DNA of 11,651 nucleotides from Acidobacteriota bacterium (GTDB lineage: Bacteria; Acidobacteriota; Terriglobia; Terriglobales; Acidobacteriaceae): the NCBI GenBank assembly GCA_021851625.1, contig JAJZCX010000016.1:1-11651 (forward strand). The letters are read 5' to 3'. This document shows, in pieces, positions 1-8,727 of this stretch. Within the stretch, counting starts at the first letter, position 1. Every line of letters starts with the position of its first letter. The position numbers and the translations under genes are program-made. A model generated the notes under the pieces. It was not told where the DNA came from. It worked only from the letters and a program-made list of their open reading frames with translations, and made no database searches.

Positions 1-380
1 GCGCCAATGCCCCAGTATCCGCCCATACCAATGCCATAGAGCGCGCGCAGAATCAAAAAAACCGCATAGCTGGGCGCAAAGGGCGTCAACGCTGAGATCA
101 AACAAAAATACAGCACGCAAGCCAGCAGCGGCGCGCGCCGTCCACAACGATCCGCCCACATGCCCAGCAAAAATCCGCCAATCGGACGCATGGCCAGCGT
201 GACGGTGAGCGAGAGCACGATGGCCCGCTTGCCCACATGGAAATGCGCGGCGAGCACATCGACAAGAAAAATGAGCACGAAAAAATCAAATGCGTCGAGC
301 ACCCAGCCCAGAATGCCCGCCGTTGCCGCAAAGCCCCAGCGCGTAGGCTGCCGCACCTCGGATGCAAACTCTATCTGCAC
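1..380 (-). CDS. MFS transporter, sialate:H+ symporter-like (partial)
   Basis: The first 126 residues of a major facilitator superfamily permease; the rest lies beyond the left edge. A hydrophobic helix covers about residues 16-41, and a second starts near 53. The MFS loop 2-3 signature is clear at residues 69-82 (GFLLGMWADRCGRR, with the D-R-x-G-R-R core), and helix 4 begins around 106. The 'LDAFDFF' segment in helix 1 resembles the NanT/JEN1-like group that carries sialate or monocarboxylates, but the substrate cannot be told from this fragment. The start is taken as GTG at 380, because GGAGGG lies 9 bases upstream and the N-terminus then matches family length. The gene overlaps the end of the phosphopantetheinyl transferase gene by 10 bases, so translation is probably coupled. 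The helix 4 motif reads GMGGYWG where I would expect an acidic residue at the Tyr. Confidence 0.85.
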   Translation of the reverse strand, partial: MQIEFASEVRQPTRWGFAATAGILGWVLDAFDFFVLIFLVDVLAAHFHVGKRAIVLSLTVTLAMRPIGGFLLGMWADRCGRRAPLLACVLYFCLISALTPFAPSYAVFLILRALYGIGMGGYWGIG

Positions 381-1132
381 GCGGCTGCACCCTCCACCGT
401 AAAGATGGCAACGCGCTCCACGCCGCGTGCAACGGCCAGCGCGCCGCAGTATTCGGGGATGCAATCCAGATGCACCAAGCTCCAATCCTCCACGAGCAGT
501 TCTGGCAATACGGATGCAAGCAACGCCGCGGGCGCATTCGTTGCCAGCGAGACAGTAAACTCCCCCAGCGGCAATGCCAGTCCTGCACCTGTGGCCTTCA
601 GCAACGCTTCCTTGCGCGTCCATGCACGGAAGCAGCCCTCCAGCCACTCCGCTCCAGAGAGTTGCGCCAGTGCGATCTGTTCCTGCACGGAGAAATATCT
701 TTGTGGCAATTCCGGCTCAATCGGGCGAACGGCCTCGATGTCGATGCCCACCTCGTAATCATCCGCGATTGCAACCGCGGCCCAATCCTGACTGTGCGAA
801 AGATTGAAGCGGAGGGTTGCAGATTGCAGACACGGCTTGTGATAGGCTCCAGCACGTTCGAATTGCAGCGATTCCGGCAAGGCTCCCGTGCAGGACGCCA
901 ATAAACGGCGTAGACCTGCATGCGCAGCGATGAAGCGCTCCCGATGCACAGGCTGCACAAAGCGCGACGCACGACGCTGTTCGTCTGCATCCAACATCTG
1001 CAAATCCTGTAGCGACGGCGCCACATTTACCGGCCACAGAAATGCCGCCGCGTAGCCAGACTGCAAGCGTAGACTGCGCGCACGCTCCAGTGCTGCTGTC
1101 CAGTCGCGTAAATGGAATGACTCTGTTTGCAT
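371..1132 (-). CDS. 4'-phosphopantetheinyl transferase, Sfp type
   Basis: A 253-residue cytoplasmic enzyme. The family moves the 4'-phosphopantetheine arm of CoA onto a conserved Ser of acyl or peptidyl carrier proteins. The hallmarks appear in order: FNLSHS (about 109-114), VGIDIE (128-133, whose Asp and Glu bind Mg2+) and WTRKEALLKATGAGL (171-185, the W-x-x-KE-x-x-x-K motif). The two-subdomain length of about 250 residues fits the Sfp/Gsp class rather than AcpS (about 120). The start is set at the ATG at 1132. A longer in-frame version from a GTG at 1198 would begin inside the loop of the upstream terminator. No good Shine-Dalgarno precedes 1132 (only GGCAGAG some 11 bases away), so the start is fairly but not fully certain. 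No polyketide or nonribosomal peptide gene is in view, so its carrier-protein client is unknown. It shares a transcript with the MFS gene downstream. Confidence 0.9.
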   Translation of the reverse strand: MQTESFHLRDWTAALERARSLRLQSGYAAAFLWPVNVAPSLQDLQMLDADEQRRASRFVQPVHRERFIAAHAGLRRLLASCTGALPESLQFERAGAYHKPCLQSATLRFNLSHSQDWAAVAIADDYEVGIDIEAVRPIEPELPQRYFSVQEQIALAQLSGAEWLEGCFRAWTRKEALLKATGAGLALPLGEFTVSLATNAPAALLASVLPELLVEDWSLVHLDCIPEYCGALAVARGVERVAIFTVEGAAACR

Positions 1133-1179
1133 AAAGGCGGACTCTGCCAGCCTATGCAATTCCAGTACAGATGTGCAAG

Positions 1180-1212
1180 AAAAACGCGCAGACCTCACTT
1201 GCAGTCTGCGCG
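1180..1212 (-). terminator. Rho-independent terminator after the cytochrome gene
   Basis: On the minus strand a perfect 9-bp stem (CGCGCAGAC with GTCTGCGCG) encloses a 10-base loop and is followed directly by TTTTT. It starts 26 bases after the stop codon of the cytochrome-TPR gene, the expected place for the end of that operon. It has no T tract on the plus side, so it acts in one direction. It implies that the phosphopantetheinyl transferase and MFS genes beyond it have their own promoter or depend on read-through. Confidence 0.85.
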
Positions 1213-1237
1213 CTTCTCTGTACGTGTGCTCGCCGTT

Positions 1238-3478
1238 CTATTGTGTCTCCACCAAATCCGCCGCGCCTGGTTCCGTGGGAGCCAGATGCATGTGCAAATG
1301 CCAGGGCACGCTCTCTTCTGCATTCAAAGAATGCGTGTGTAAATAGGCAATCGCGGGCTGAATGGCCATCGGATCCAGCTTCTCTTCAGCAAAGAGTGCC
1401 GACTCCTGCGCCGACTTCTGTTTGTCACCCAAGCGACGATACAGAATCGCCAAGTTGTAGTGCGCGGCTAAATCATCCGGGTCCAGCCCCTGCACACTTT
1501 GATATTCCTTACAGGCCGTTGCGTAGTCGTGCTTTTGGTAAAAGGCGTGTCCCAGTTCCTCCAGTGCGACGCGCGACTTGGGTGCCTGCTGCACCACAGA
1601 TTGCAAATCGGTGATGGCCGCATCCAAGTTGCCCTGCTTCTCTTCAACCAGTGCCAGATAGAACAATGCGCGTGGATTGCCGGGGTGCAGTTGCAGCGAC
1701 TTCTCCAGATTCGAGCGCGCCGATGCGTACTTCTCCCATGGAATTTCGGCCACAGCCACGTTCGTGTAGGCATCTGGATAATCCGGGCGCAGCGTGGCCA
1801 CATGCTCAAAGGCCTCCGCCGCGTCTGCATACTGCAAATCATCCAGCAGCGTGATGCCGTAATTGTTCCAACGCATCCACGTTGGGTTGTCCTTGGGGTT
1901 CGGCGGCTCCGGCACGTTCGATCCCATCTGCAACGTGCGCACGCGCTCTGCCATGCGCACCACGGGATACGGCGGATGATGCTTGCCCAGCACGAAATCC
2001 AAGTAGTCCTGACGGAAGTGTCGATAGTTGACGCGCGCCGTCACGGTCAACGGCCCATGCTCGTCCGGCGGCACGTGGAACTGATAGCGCACCAGCGTCG
2101 AGCGTCCGCTCTGGATGGTCACGTCGTAGGCCACACTGCGACGCGCCCACACCTCATGCTGATCGAGGTAGTGTCCGTCCTTGTCAATCATACGATTGGT
2201 AAAGCTGTGCGCGCGCGGATCGAGCTGGCCATTCGGCTGCAAGTATCCACTGTGTGCCAGCACCTTGCCGCTGGCATCTTGCACCAGAAATTCCACCCAG
2301 GCCTCGTAGAAGTCGCGTTGCTCCGGGATCAGCGAGTGCCCAATCAGTTTGTTCTGGATCACAACGCGCGCCTCGACCGTTGCGCCCGGCTCCAGCGTGT
2401 AAGCCACCGTACCCAGCGGAGCGATGATGCCCGGCTGTCCAGCAATGCGCAGCGCGAAGAGGTCCACGTTCAGCCGATCCTCTTGCAAAAATTGCTCCGT
2501 CTTCTTCGTCTGCTGGTCGTAGTGGTAGTAGGTGGAGATTGCCGTATTGCCTGCCGTCCAGCGATGGCTGGCGATCTGGTGGTTCTTGGCTCCGTAATCG
2601 GGATCCACCAGTGGAACCGCCTTCATGTGGCAGTCTTGGCAGCTTTGATAATCCTTCGTATAAAAGGTCAGCGGATTCCGATGCGAAAAGGATGTGTTCT
2701 GCCACTCGTCATAAACGGAAAATGCGCGCAGCCATTTGTAATCATTTTCCATGCGCGGCAGTGCAGCCTTGTGGCAGCTCGCGCAGAACTCCGGAGACTT
2801 GTACAAATCCTTCATCACCGCTTGGGCGTGGCGGTCGGGATGCGCCAGAATTTCGTTGAAGCTCACCTCGCCAGGGATGGGTTTGCCCTGCGCATCCACC
2901 ATCACCGCGGGAATGCCCATGACGTAGGAACCCGTGCCATACGTCGACTGCAACTTGGCGATGGAGTGGCAGACCATGCAGGTGACGCCATCTTTATCAA
3001 AGGGCCGCTTGGCATGGGAGTTCGGCGTGAGCACACCCGAAAACAGCGCGATGGGATTGTGACAGCCCTCGCAATGGCGCGAGTATTGAATGCCCTTGCG
3101 CTGAATCAGCAGATTGACATTCTTAATGTAGAACGGCTCACGAAAAGCATTCGCGTGTGCGCTCTGCCGCCACTGGTGATAGCTGTCCTGGTGGCAATGC
3201 GCGCAATACTCCGCCGTAGGGAAGGCCCCGGGCTGAATGAAGTCATTGCCTTCAATCTGCGCGTTGCTAGGCAAAAATGGCTGATCTTTGCCGAAGCGAA
3301 AATCATATGTCTTGCGCACGCTGGCTGCATACTCGGCTCGTTGCGTGGCAAAGTCACCATCTGCGTGCGCTATCTTGGTGCCGTGCGTCATCCACACCAC
3401 CAGCGAGGCCGCTGCACACAGTGAAGCTGCCGCCACCGCGCGCACCGTCGTCATTCGAGAATCATTCTTCCGCTGCAT
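1238..3478 (-). CDS. Secreted pentaheme cytochrome c with C-terminal TPR domain
   Basis: A 746-residue exported protein. The N-terminus has basic residues, a hydrophobic stretch (about 13-30) and a likely signal peptidase site after AHA (37-39). Five CxxCH heme-attachment motifs follow: CAHCH 92, CEGCH 136, CMVCH 167, CASCH 232 and CQDCH 280. The spacing resembles cytochrome c-554-type multiheme domains. Residues 340-500 look like a beta-rich domain without hemes. Residues 535-700 form TPR-like helix pairs (for example DAYTNVAVAEIPWEKYASARSNL and RALFYLALVEEKQGNLDAA). This suggests a periplasmic or surface electron carrier with a protein-binding tail; no substrate can be named. The start is supported by GGAG 9 bases upstream. 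The gene begins 32 bases after the FG-GAP gene stops, so the two are probably one operon, ended by the hairpin at 1180-1212. Confidence 0.9.
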   Translation of the reverse strand: MQRKNDSRMTTVRAVAAASLCAAASLVVWMTHGTKIAHADGDFATQRAEYAASVRKTYDFRFGKDQPFLPSNAQIEGNDFIQPGAFPTAEYCAHCHQDSYHQWRQSAHANAFREPFYIKNVNLLIQRKGIQYSRHCEGCHNPIALFSGVLTPNSHAKRPFDKDGVTCMVCHSIAKLQSTYGTGSYVMGIPAVMVDAQGKPIPGEVSFNEILAHPDRHAQAVMKDLYKSPEFCASCHKAALPRMENDYKWLRAFSVYDEWQNTSFSHRNPLTFYTKDYQSCQDCHMKAVPLVDPDYGAKNHQIASHRWTAGNTAISTYYHYDQQTKKTEQFLQEDRLNVDLFALRIAGQPGIIAPLGTVAYTLEPGATVEARVVIQNKLIGHSLIPEQRDFYEAWVEFLVQDASGKVLAHSGYLQPNGQLDPRAHSFTNRMIDKDGHYLDQHEVWARRSVAYDVTIQSGRSTLVRYQFHVPPDEHGPLTVTARVNYRHFRQDYLDFVLGKHHPPYPVVRMAERVRTLQMGSNVPEPPNPKDNPTWMRWNNYGITLLDDLQYADAAEAFEHVATLRPDYPDAYTNVAVAEIPWEKYASARSNLEKSLQLHPGNPRALFYLALVEEKQGNLDAAITDLQSVVQQAPKSRVALEELGHAFYQKHDYATACKEYQSVQGLDPDDLAAHYNLAILYRRLGDKQKSAQESALFAEEKLDPMAIQPAIAYLHTHSLNAEESVPWHLHMHLAPTEPGAADLVETQ

Positions 3479-3510
3479 CGTTCACATCTCCGCCATGGGT
3501 CTGATCCGCG

Positions 3511-5448
3511 CTACTTGGTCGCGCGCGTTTTGCGGTGCACTGTCTTCTGTGAGTGTTTGTCGTATACGCCGGGCACAACGCCCTTGCCTTCTTCCACTGT
3601 GAAGTAGCGATCCGTTGCGGGCAGCGTGACCGTCTCCTTCTGTCCATCGGGCCAGTGAATTTCAATCGCATCGATCTTCGTGTTTTGTGCCAATCCAAAG
3701 TGCACGCGCTGGTCGTTCGAAGAGGCAAAGCTTCCGCCACTCAACACATCCTCGCGCTGGCGAATGCCACCTGCGGTCAAGTACACGGTCGTACCCACAG
3801 CATCGCGCGGACTCTTGCCAGTTCCAATCAGTTGCATCCCAACCCAGTGGTTATGGTCGTCGCTCACGTTGCGCAATAATGCTGGAGGGCCGTCGAGTTG
3901 ATTGATCACCACGTCGATCTTGCCGTTGTTAAACAAGTCACCGAAGGCCGCGCCACGCCCCACGTAGGTCTCCGCCAGAGCCGTGCCCTTCACTGCCGGC
4001 ATTACTGTAAACTTCATGCCCATCTCATTGCGAAACAGCAACGGTCGCTGCGCAAATGTTGTGCCCCAATTGTTTTGATCCACCTGCGGATACACATGGC
4101 CGTTGGCGACAAAGATGTCTTTCCATCCATCGTTGTTGAAGTCCAAAAATCCTGTGCCCCAACCCAGAAAGGGAATGGTCACGTCCGCAATGCCCATGGG
4201 ATAACTAACGTCCGTAAAGTTAGCGTCGCCATCGTTGCGGTAGAGCGGATTGTAGTCATCAGAAAACGTTGTGTTGTAGATGTCCAGCAGTCCATTGTTG
4301 CGGTAGTCGCCCACACCAATGCCCATCGAAGCCGTCTCGCGGCCCATCTCGTTCAATGCATAGCCAGAGGTGTAGCTGTCATCTTCAAACGTGCCATCGC
4401 CCTTGTTGATGTAGAGATAATTTGGCGTGGAGTCATCGGCAACCAGCAGATCCAACTTGCCGTCATTGTTTACATCCACAAAGAGCGCAGTCAGACCGTA
4501 GTATGCGTTGGGATCGCTCACGCCCGCCTTCGCGCTCACGTCGGTAAAGGTGCCATTGCCGTTGTTGTGGAAGAGATGATCGCTCTCGCCCTGCAAGCCG
4601 CGCGGGCCGCACATCACATCCACGCCGCGAAAGGCGCAGCTTTGCAGCGCATTGCCAGCCGAGCCGGGATCGGGCGGATGCGCAACGTCATAGTGCACAT
4701 AGCCGGGCACAAAGAGGTCCAACTGTCCATCCCCGTCGTAATCGCCCCATGTCGCACCCGAGGACCAGTTCCCCAGCGTCACACCGGCCTTTTCCGCCAC
4801 ATCCGTAAAAGTGCCGTCGTGGTTATTGTGGTACAAGCGGTTCTTGCCAAAGTTGGTGACGTAAATATCTGGCCAACCATCATTGTCAAAGTCCGCGATG
4901 GCCACGCCAATGCCCCAGCGATCATTCGTGACGCCCGCCTTCGCCGCCACGTCGGTAAATGTGCCATCGTGATTGTTGTGGAAGAGCGCCGCGTGCGGTG
5001 GGGTAGTCTTGCCAGTCAGCGCATCATAGGTCGAGCCGTTAACGATGTAAATATCCAGCCAGCCATCGTTGTCATAGTCAATCAGCCCTACACCGGAGCC
5101 ATTCGCCTCGATAATGTAGCGCTTCTGTGGCGTGCCAATGACATGCTTCCACTGGGCCAGGCCCGCCTGTACAGCAATGTTTTTGAAAATGACGGGGCCA
5201 GAATCCACATAGCCGCCCGCAGTAATCGGGCGCTTCTCCGCGTCGAGCACCGGCGCATACGTACCCGCCGTGGCCACACCGCCACCAGCCGACTGCGGCT
5301 CCGCCTTTGCGGGTGTAGGATCTGGCGCGCCCATGCCCGCAGTATTTTGCGCGATGAGAACGCTACCTTGCGCAAGAAAAACTACAGCGCACAGGCAAGT
5401 AAAAACACGCGCTCTGGAAAAGGAGAATCCTGAAAAATTCTTGGGCAT
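3511..5448 (-). CDS. Secreted FG-GAP/VCBS repeat protein with ASPIC/UnbV domain (CRTAC1 family)
   Basis: A 645-residue exported protein with a signal peptide: basic residues at 3-13, then a hydrophobic run at 15-33 ending in LIAQ. A low-complexity Ala/Pro/Gly linker follows. Seven calcium-loop-like FG-GAP motifs mark a beta-propeller: DYDNDGWLDI 124, DFDNDGWPDI 186, DYDGDGQLDL 236, DVNNDGKLDL 325, DYRNNGLLDI 381, DFNNDGWKDI 436 and DLFNNGKIDV 504. The CGPRGLQG segment at 280-287 is typical of the CRTAC1 group. An ASPIC/UnbV domain covers about 545-622 and ends in EIHWPDGQKE...; the last 15 residues are strongly basic. The family is presumed to bind ligands or partners outside the cytoplasm; no reaction is known. 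I chose the ATG at 5448, which gives a classic signal peptide, over a TTG at 5472. Neither start has a strong ribosome binding site. Confidence 0.9.
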   Translation of the reverse strand: MPKNFSGFSFSRARVFTCLCAVVFLAQGSVLIAQNTAGMGAPDPTPAKAEPQSAGGGVATAGTYAPVLDAEKRPITAGGYVDSGPVIFKNIAVQAGLAQWKHVIGTPQKRYIIEANGSGVGLIDYDNDGWLDIYIVNGSTYDALTGKTTPPHAALFHNNHDGTFTDVAAKAGVTNDRWGIGVAIADFDNDGWPDIYVTNFGKNRLYHNNHDGTFTDVAEKAGVTLGNWSSGATWGDYDGDGQLDLFVPGYVHYDVAHPPDPGSAGNALQSCAFRGVDVMCGPRGLQGESDHLFHNNGNGTFTDVSAKAGVSDPNAYYGLTALFVDVNNDGKLDLLVADDSTPNYLYINKGDGTFEDDSYTSGYALNEMGRETASMGIGVGDYRNNGLLDIYNTTFSDDYNPLYRNDGDANFTDVSYPMGIADVTIPFLGWGTGFLDFNNDGWKDIFVANGHVYPQVDQNNWGTTFAQRPLLFRNEMGMKFTVMPAVKGTALAETYVGRGAAFGDLFNNGKIDVVINQLDGPPALLRNVSDDHNHWVGMQLIGTGKSPRDAVGTTVYLTAGGIRQREDVLSGGSFASSNDQRVHFGLAQNTKIDAIEIHWPDGQKETVTLPATDRYFTVEEGKGVVPGVYDKHSQKTVHRKTRATK

Positions 5449-5558
5449 ACCGATTGCACATCCAAACTGCAAAGGATTTTCGAAGCTCGATTGTGCCCAA
5501 GTGTACTACGGAGAAAATTGCGTTCGTCTCCATCAAAAGTTGGAGATTGTGATTCTTT

Positions 5559-8500
5559 TCACACCGCGCTGCTGTGCAGTGCCTCATCCGGCACTGGATC
5601 GCCACCCGAACTGGTCATTCGCTCCAACAGCGTCTTTAGGAGCACATACAGTACAGGAATAAAGAAGAGATTCAGCACGGTGGAAAGCAACATGCCGCCA
5701 ACGATGGTCGTGCCCACGGAGTGGCGTCCCAGCTGGCCAGCGCCATTGGCAAAAACCAGCGGCAGCACGCCGAGAATGAACGCGAAGGATGTCATCAGAA
5801 TCGGGCGCAGCCGCAACTCCGCCGCCTCCATGGCCGCATCGGCGATGGAGCGACCCTGCTTGCGCAGTTGCTCGGCAAACTCGACGATCAAAATCGCATT
5901 CTTCGCGGCCAAGCCAATCAGCATCACCAAACCAATCTGGCAGTAAACGTCATCGGCCAATCCGCGCAGCGATTGTGCTGACAGCGCGCCCAACACGGCC
6001 ATGGGCACGGACAACAAAATGATGAACGGCAGCATGAAGCTCTCATACAGCGCGGCGAGCGTGAGATACACCACCAGCACGCCCAAACCGAAGATGATCG
6101 TCGCCTTGCCGCTCGACTCGATCTCTTCCAGCGCCAAACCCGACCAAGAGTACGTCATGCCCTGCATCATGGACTTGTGCGCCAACTCCACCATCGCGCG
6201 CAGCCCTTGGCTGGAGCTGACACCCGGCGCGGCAGAACCAACAATCTCCGCCGAGCGAAATAAGTTGTAGTGGCTGATGACCTGCGGCGCAGATGATTGG
6301 TGCATCGTCACCAGATTGTCGAGCGGGATCATCTGATTGTTGCCAGAGCGCACATAGAACTGGCGCATATCCTGCTGCGTGCGGCGAAAGTCGCGGTCAG
6401 CCTGCACGTACACGCGATAGGAGCGATTGTTGAAGTTGAAGTCGTTCACATACTCCGACCCCATGTAGACCTGCAACGCATCGGTGATCTGGTTCAGCGG
6501 CACATCCATCGCCTTGGCCTTTTCACGGTCAATCTCCACCTGCACCAACGGATCGTTCGCAGTGAAGCTGGTGAAAAGTCCGCGCAAATCCTTGCGCTGC
6601 TGGCTGCCTGCGACGATCTGGTGCGCCACTCGGTCTAAATCGCCCAGCGTATTGCGTCCCGTATCCTGCAACTCAAATTGAAAACCACCAAAGCTGCCGA
6701 TGCCCTGAATCGCGGGCGGCTCAAAGGCAACAATCAATCCGCCGGGAACCATGAACAACCGCTGCTGTACGCGCGCCACAACAGCAGCGGCAGAGTGCGC
6801 GGCACCCTTCCGATCTTCAAACGGCTTCAATGCGGTGAAGATCAATCCATAATTCGGCGCGTTGCCAGAGAAGCTAAACCCGGAAATGGCAAAAGCCCCT
6901 TCGACCTCTGGCACCGTGCCCAAGACTTTGACAGCCTGATCGGCCAGGTTCGCAGTGTAGGAGAGCGAAGCTCCCTGCGGCGCTTGCACCTGCAAGATGA
7001 TGTAGCCCTGATCCTCTTGCGGCACAAAGGCCGTGGGCACGTGTTGATACATGTACACCGTGGCAGCCAGCCCACCCACAAAGAGCGCCAGCATCCCATA
7101 ACGCCAGCGCAGCACAACATGGATGCTGCGCGCATATCCACTGGCCAGTCCTTTGATGCCACGATCCACGGCGGCCAGCAATCCGTGATGAATCTCCTCG
7201 CGACGCAGGAACAGAGCCGCAAGCGCGGGAGAAAGCGTCAGCGCGTTGAAGGTGGAAATCGCAATGGAAAATGCGATGGTCAACGAAAACTGCTTGTACA
7301 GAATTCCCGTCGTTCCCGGAAAAAATGAGACGGGCACGAAGACGGCAATCAGCACGAGCGACGTGGCAATCACCGCGCCCGTGACCTCGCGCATGGCGAT
7401 CGATGTTGCCTGCGCCGCATCGGCAATCCCCTCGGACAAATGCCGCTGCACATTCTCGATGACGACAATGGCGTCGTCCACCACCAAGCCCGTGGCCAGC
7501 GTAATGCCAAAGAGCGTGAGTGAGTTGATGGAGAAGCCAAAAATCTTGATGAACGCAAACGTACCCACCAGCGAGACAGGAATCGTAATCGCGGGGATGA
7601 GGGTCGATCGCCAATCCTGCAAAAAGAAAAAGATGACGATGATGACGATGCCAATGGCCTCGGCCAGCGTTTGCAGCACCTCACGAATGGACGCACCCAC
7701 CACGGTCGTCGTGTCAAAGGCCACTGCGTACTTCAATCCAGGAGGAAATTGCTTGGACAACTCTGCCAGAGCCGCCTTGGCGTTACGATCCACGTCCAGC
7801 GCGTTGGCATTGCTCAACTGCTGAATGCCCACGCCAATCGCATACATGCCGTCATACTTCAGATCGCTCGCATAGGTCTCCGCGCCCAACTCCGCGCGTC
7901 CCACATCCTTCAACAGCACAATGCCGTTGGGTGTGTTCTTCACAACTATGTTGTCAAATTGCTGCGGATCGCTCAGCCGCCCTTCCACGTTGACGGAAAT
8001 CTGATAACTCTGCTTCTCGTTGGCCGGAGGCGCGCCCAATTGTCCCGCGGCCACCTGCACATTCTGTTCTTGCAGTGCGCTCACCACATCAGTCGCCGTT
8101 AGGTTGCGTGCGGCCAACCGCACCGGGTCCAGCCAGATGCGCATGGCATACTTGCGCTCGCCAAAGACAATCACATCGCCAACGCCATCCACGCGCTTCA
8201 GCGCGTCTTTGACGTAAAGATCCACATAATTGCTGATGAACTGATTGCTGTACTGGCCATGGTCGGCGTAGAAGCCAGCGGCAAAAACAAAATTACTATT
8301 GGCCTTGGTGATGCTGATGCCCGTGTTGATGACCTCTTGCGGCAAGCGGCCTTGAGCGCTGGCCACGCGGTTCTGCACGTCTACGGCGGCAATGTTCAGG
8401 TCGTAGTCGGTCTTGAAGGTAATCGTAATCTGGCTGGTGCCGTCATTGCCGCTGGTCGAGGTCATGTAGCGCATGCCCTCGACACCGTTGATCTGCTCCT

Positions 8501-8699
8501 CAAGCGGAATCGTCACTGCCGACTCCACCACTTGCGCATTCGCACCCACATAGTTGGCCGAAACCACCACTTGCGGCGGAGCCAGTTGCGGGTACAGCGA
8601 AATGGGCAGGCTGGGAATCACCACCGCGCCAGAGAGCACGATCAGCAGCGCACATACAGTGGCAAAAACCGGCCTGCGAATGAAGAAGTCAACGAACAC
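5559..8699 (-). CDS. RND multidrug efflux pump, inner-membrane subunit (HAE1/AcrB type)
   Basis: A 1046-residue proton-driven transporter of the hydrophobe/amphiphile efflux class, full length for AcrB-type pumps (about 1030-1050). Helix 1 follows the typical start MFVDFFIRRPVFA. Two large periplasmic loops (about 35-335 and 560-865) carry the porter and docking domains. The proton-relay residues are present: the Asp pair at 408-409 in GLVVDDAIVVIEN (helix 4), Lys933 in GLAAKNAILIVEF (helix 10) and Arg in RLRPILMTS (about 963-965). The start is a GTG with AAGGA about 10 bases upstream. It would form a tripartite pump with the adaptor encoded just upstream (stop at 8834). The 134-base gap between them, with a heptad repeat, is wider than usual for such a pair. 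No TolC-like gene is present in the window. Substrates cannot be inferred. Confidence 0.96.
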   Translation of the reverse strand: MFVDFFIRRPVFATVCALLIVLSGAVVIPSLPISLYPQLAPPQVVVSANYVGANAQVVESAVTIPLEEQINGVEGMRYMTSTSGNDGTSQITITFKTDYDLNIAAVDVQNRVASAQGRLPQEVINTGISITKANSNFVFAAGFYADHGQYSNQFISNYVDLYVKDALKRVDGVGDVIVFGERKYAMRIWLDPVRLAARNLTATDVVSALQEQNVQVAAGQLGAPPANEKQSYQISVNVEGRLSDPQQFDNIVVKNTPNGIVLLKDVGRAELGAETYASDLKYDGMYAIGVGIQQLSNANALDVDRNAKAALAELSKQFPPGLKYAVAFDTTTVVGASIREVLQTLAEAIGIVIIVIFFFLQDWRSTLIPAITIPVSLVGTFAFIKIFGFSINSLTLFGITLATGLVVDDAIVVIENVQRHLSEGIADAAQATSIAMREVTGAVIATSLVLIAVFVPVSFFPGTTGILYKQFSLTIAFSIAISTFNALTLSPALAALFLRREEIHHGLLAAVDRGIKGLASGYARSIHVVLRWRYGMLALFVGGLAATVYMYQHVPTAFVPQEDQGYIILQVQAPQGASLSYTANLADQAVKVLGTVPEVEGAFAISGFSFSGNAPNYGLIFTALKPFEDRKGAAHSAAAVVARVQQRLFMVPGGLIVAFEPPAIQGIGSFGGFQFELQDTGRNTLGDLDRVAHQIVAGSQQRKDLRGLFTSFTANDPLVQVEIDREKAKAMDVPLNQITDALQVYMGSEYVNDFNFNNRSYRVYVQADRDFRRTQQDMRQFYVRSGNNQMIPLDNLVTMHQSSAPQVISHYNLFRSAEIVGSAAPGVSSSQGLRAMVELAHKSMMQGMTYSWSGLALEEIESSGKATIIFGLGVLVVYLTLAALYESFMLPFIILLSVPMAVLGALSAQSLRGLADDVYCQIGLVMLIGLAAKNAILIVEFAEQLRKQGRSIADAAMEAAELRLRPILMTSFAFILGVLPLVFANGAGQLGRHSVGTTIVGGMLLSTVLNLFFIPVLYVLLKTLLERMTSSGGDPVPDEALHSSAV

Positions 8700-8727
8700 T
8701 GCGTGGATCCTTTCTAAAATCAGCGAA

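Noticed and set aside
1133..1198. Longer N-terminus of the phosphopantetheinyl transferase from GTG at 1198
   Set aside because: The GTG falls in the loop of the terminator hairpin 1180-1212, and the added residues do not resemble the family.
1499..3424. 641-codon open frame on the plus strand
   Set aside because: It lies wholly opposite the cytochrome-TPR gene, whose five heme motifs and signal peptide prove the minus strand codes. The translation has no recognisable domain and looks like a high-GC shadow frame.
3898..5433. 511-codon open frame on the plus strand
   Set aside because: It is antisense to the FG-GAP repeats; its repeating composition simply mirrors the repeated DNDG motifs of the real gene.
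5449..5472. TTG start for the FG-GAP protein eight codons upstream of 5448
   Set aside because: There is no better ribosome binding site, and the ATG at 5448 gives a cleaner signal peptide. It remains possible.
5527..5546. Hairpin TCTCCA/TGGAGA downstream of the pump gene, as a terminator
   Set aside because: It has a stem of only 6 bp with an 8-base loop and no T tract on either side, too weak to call.
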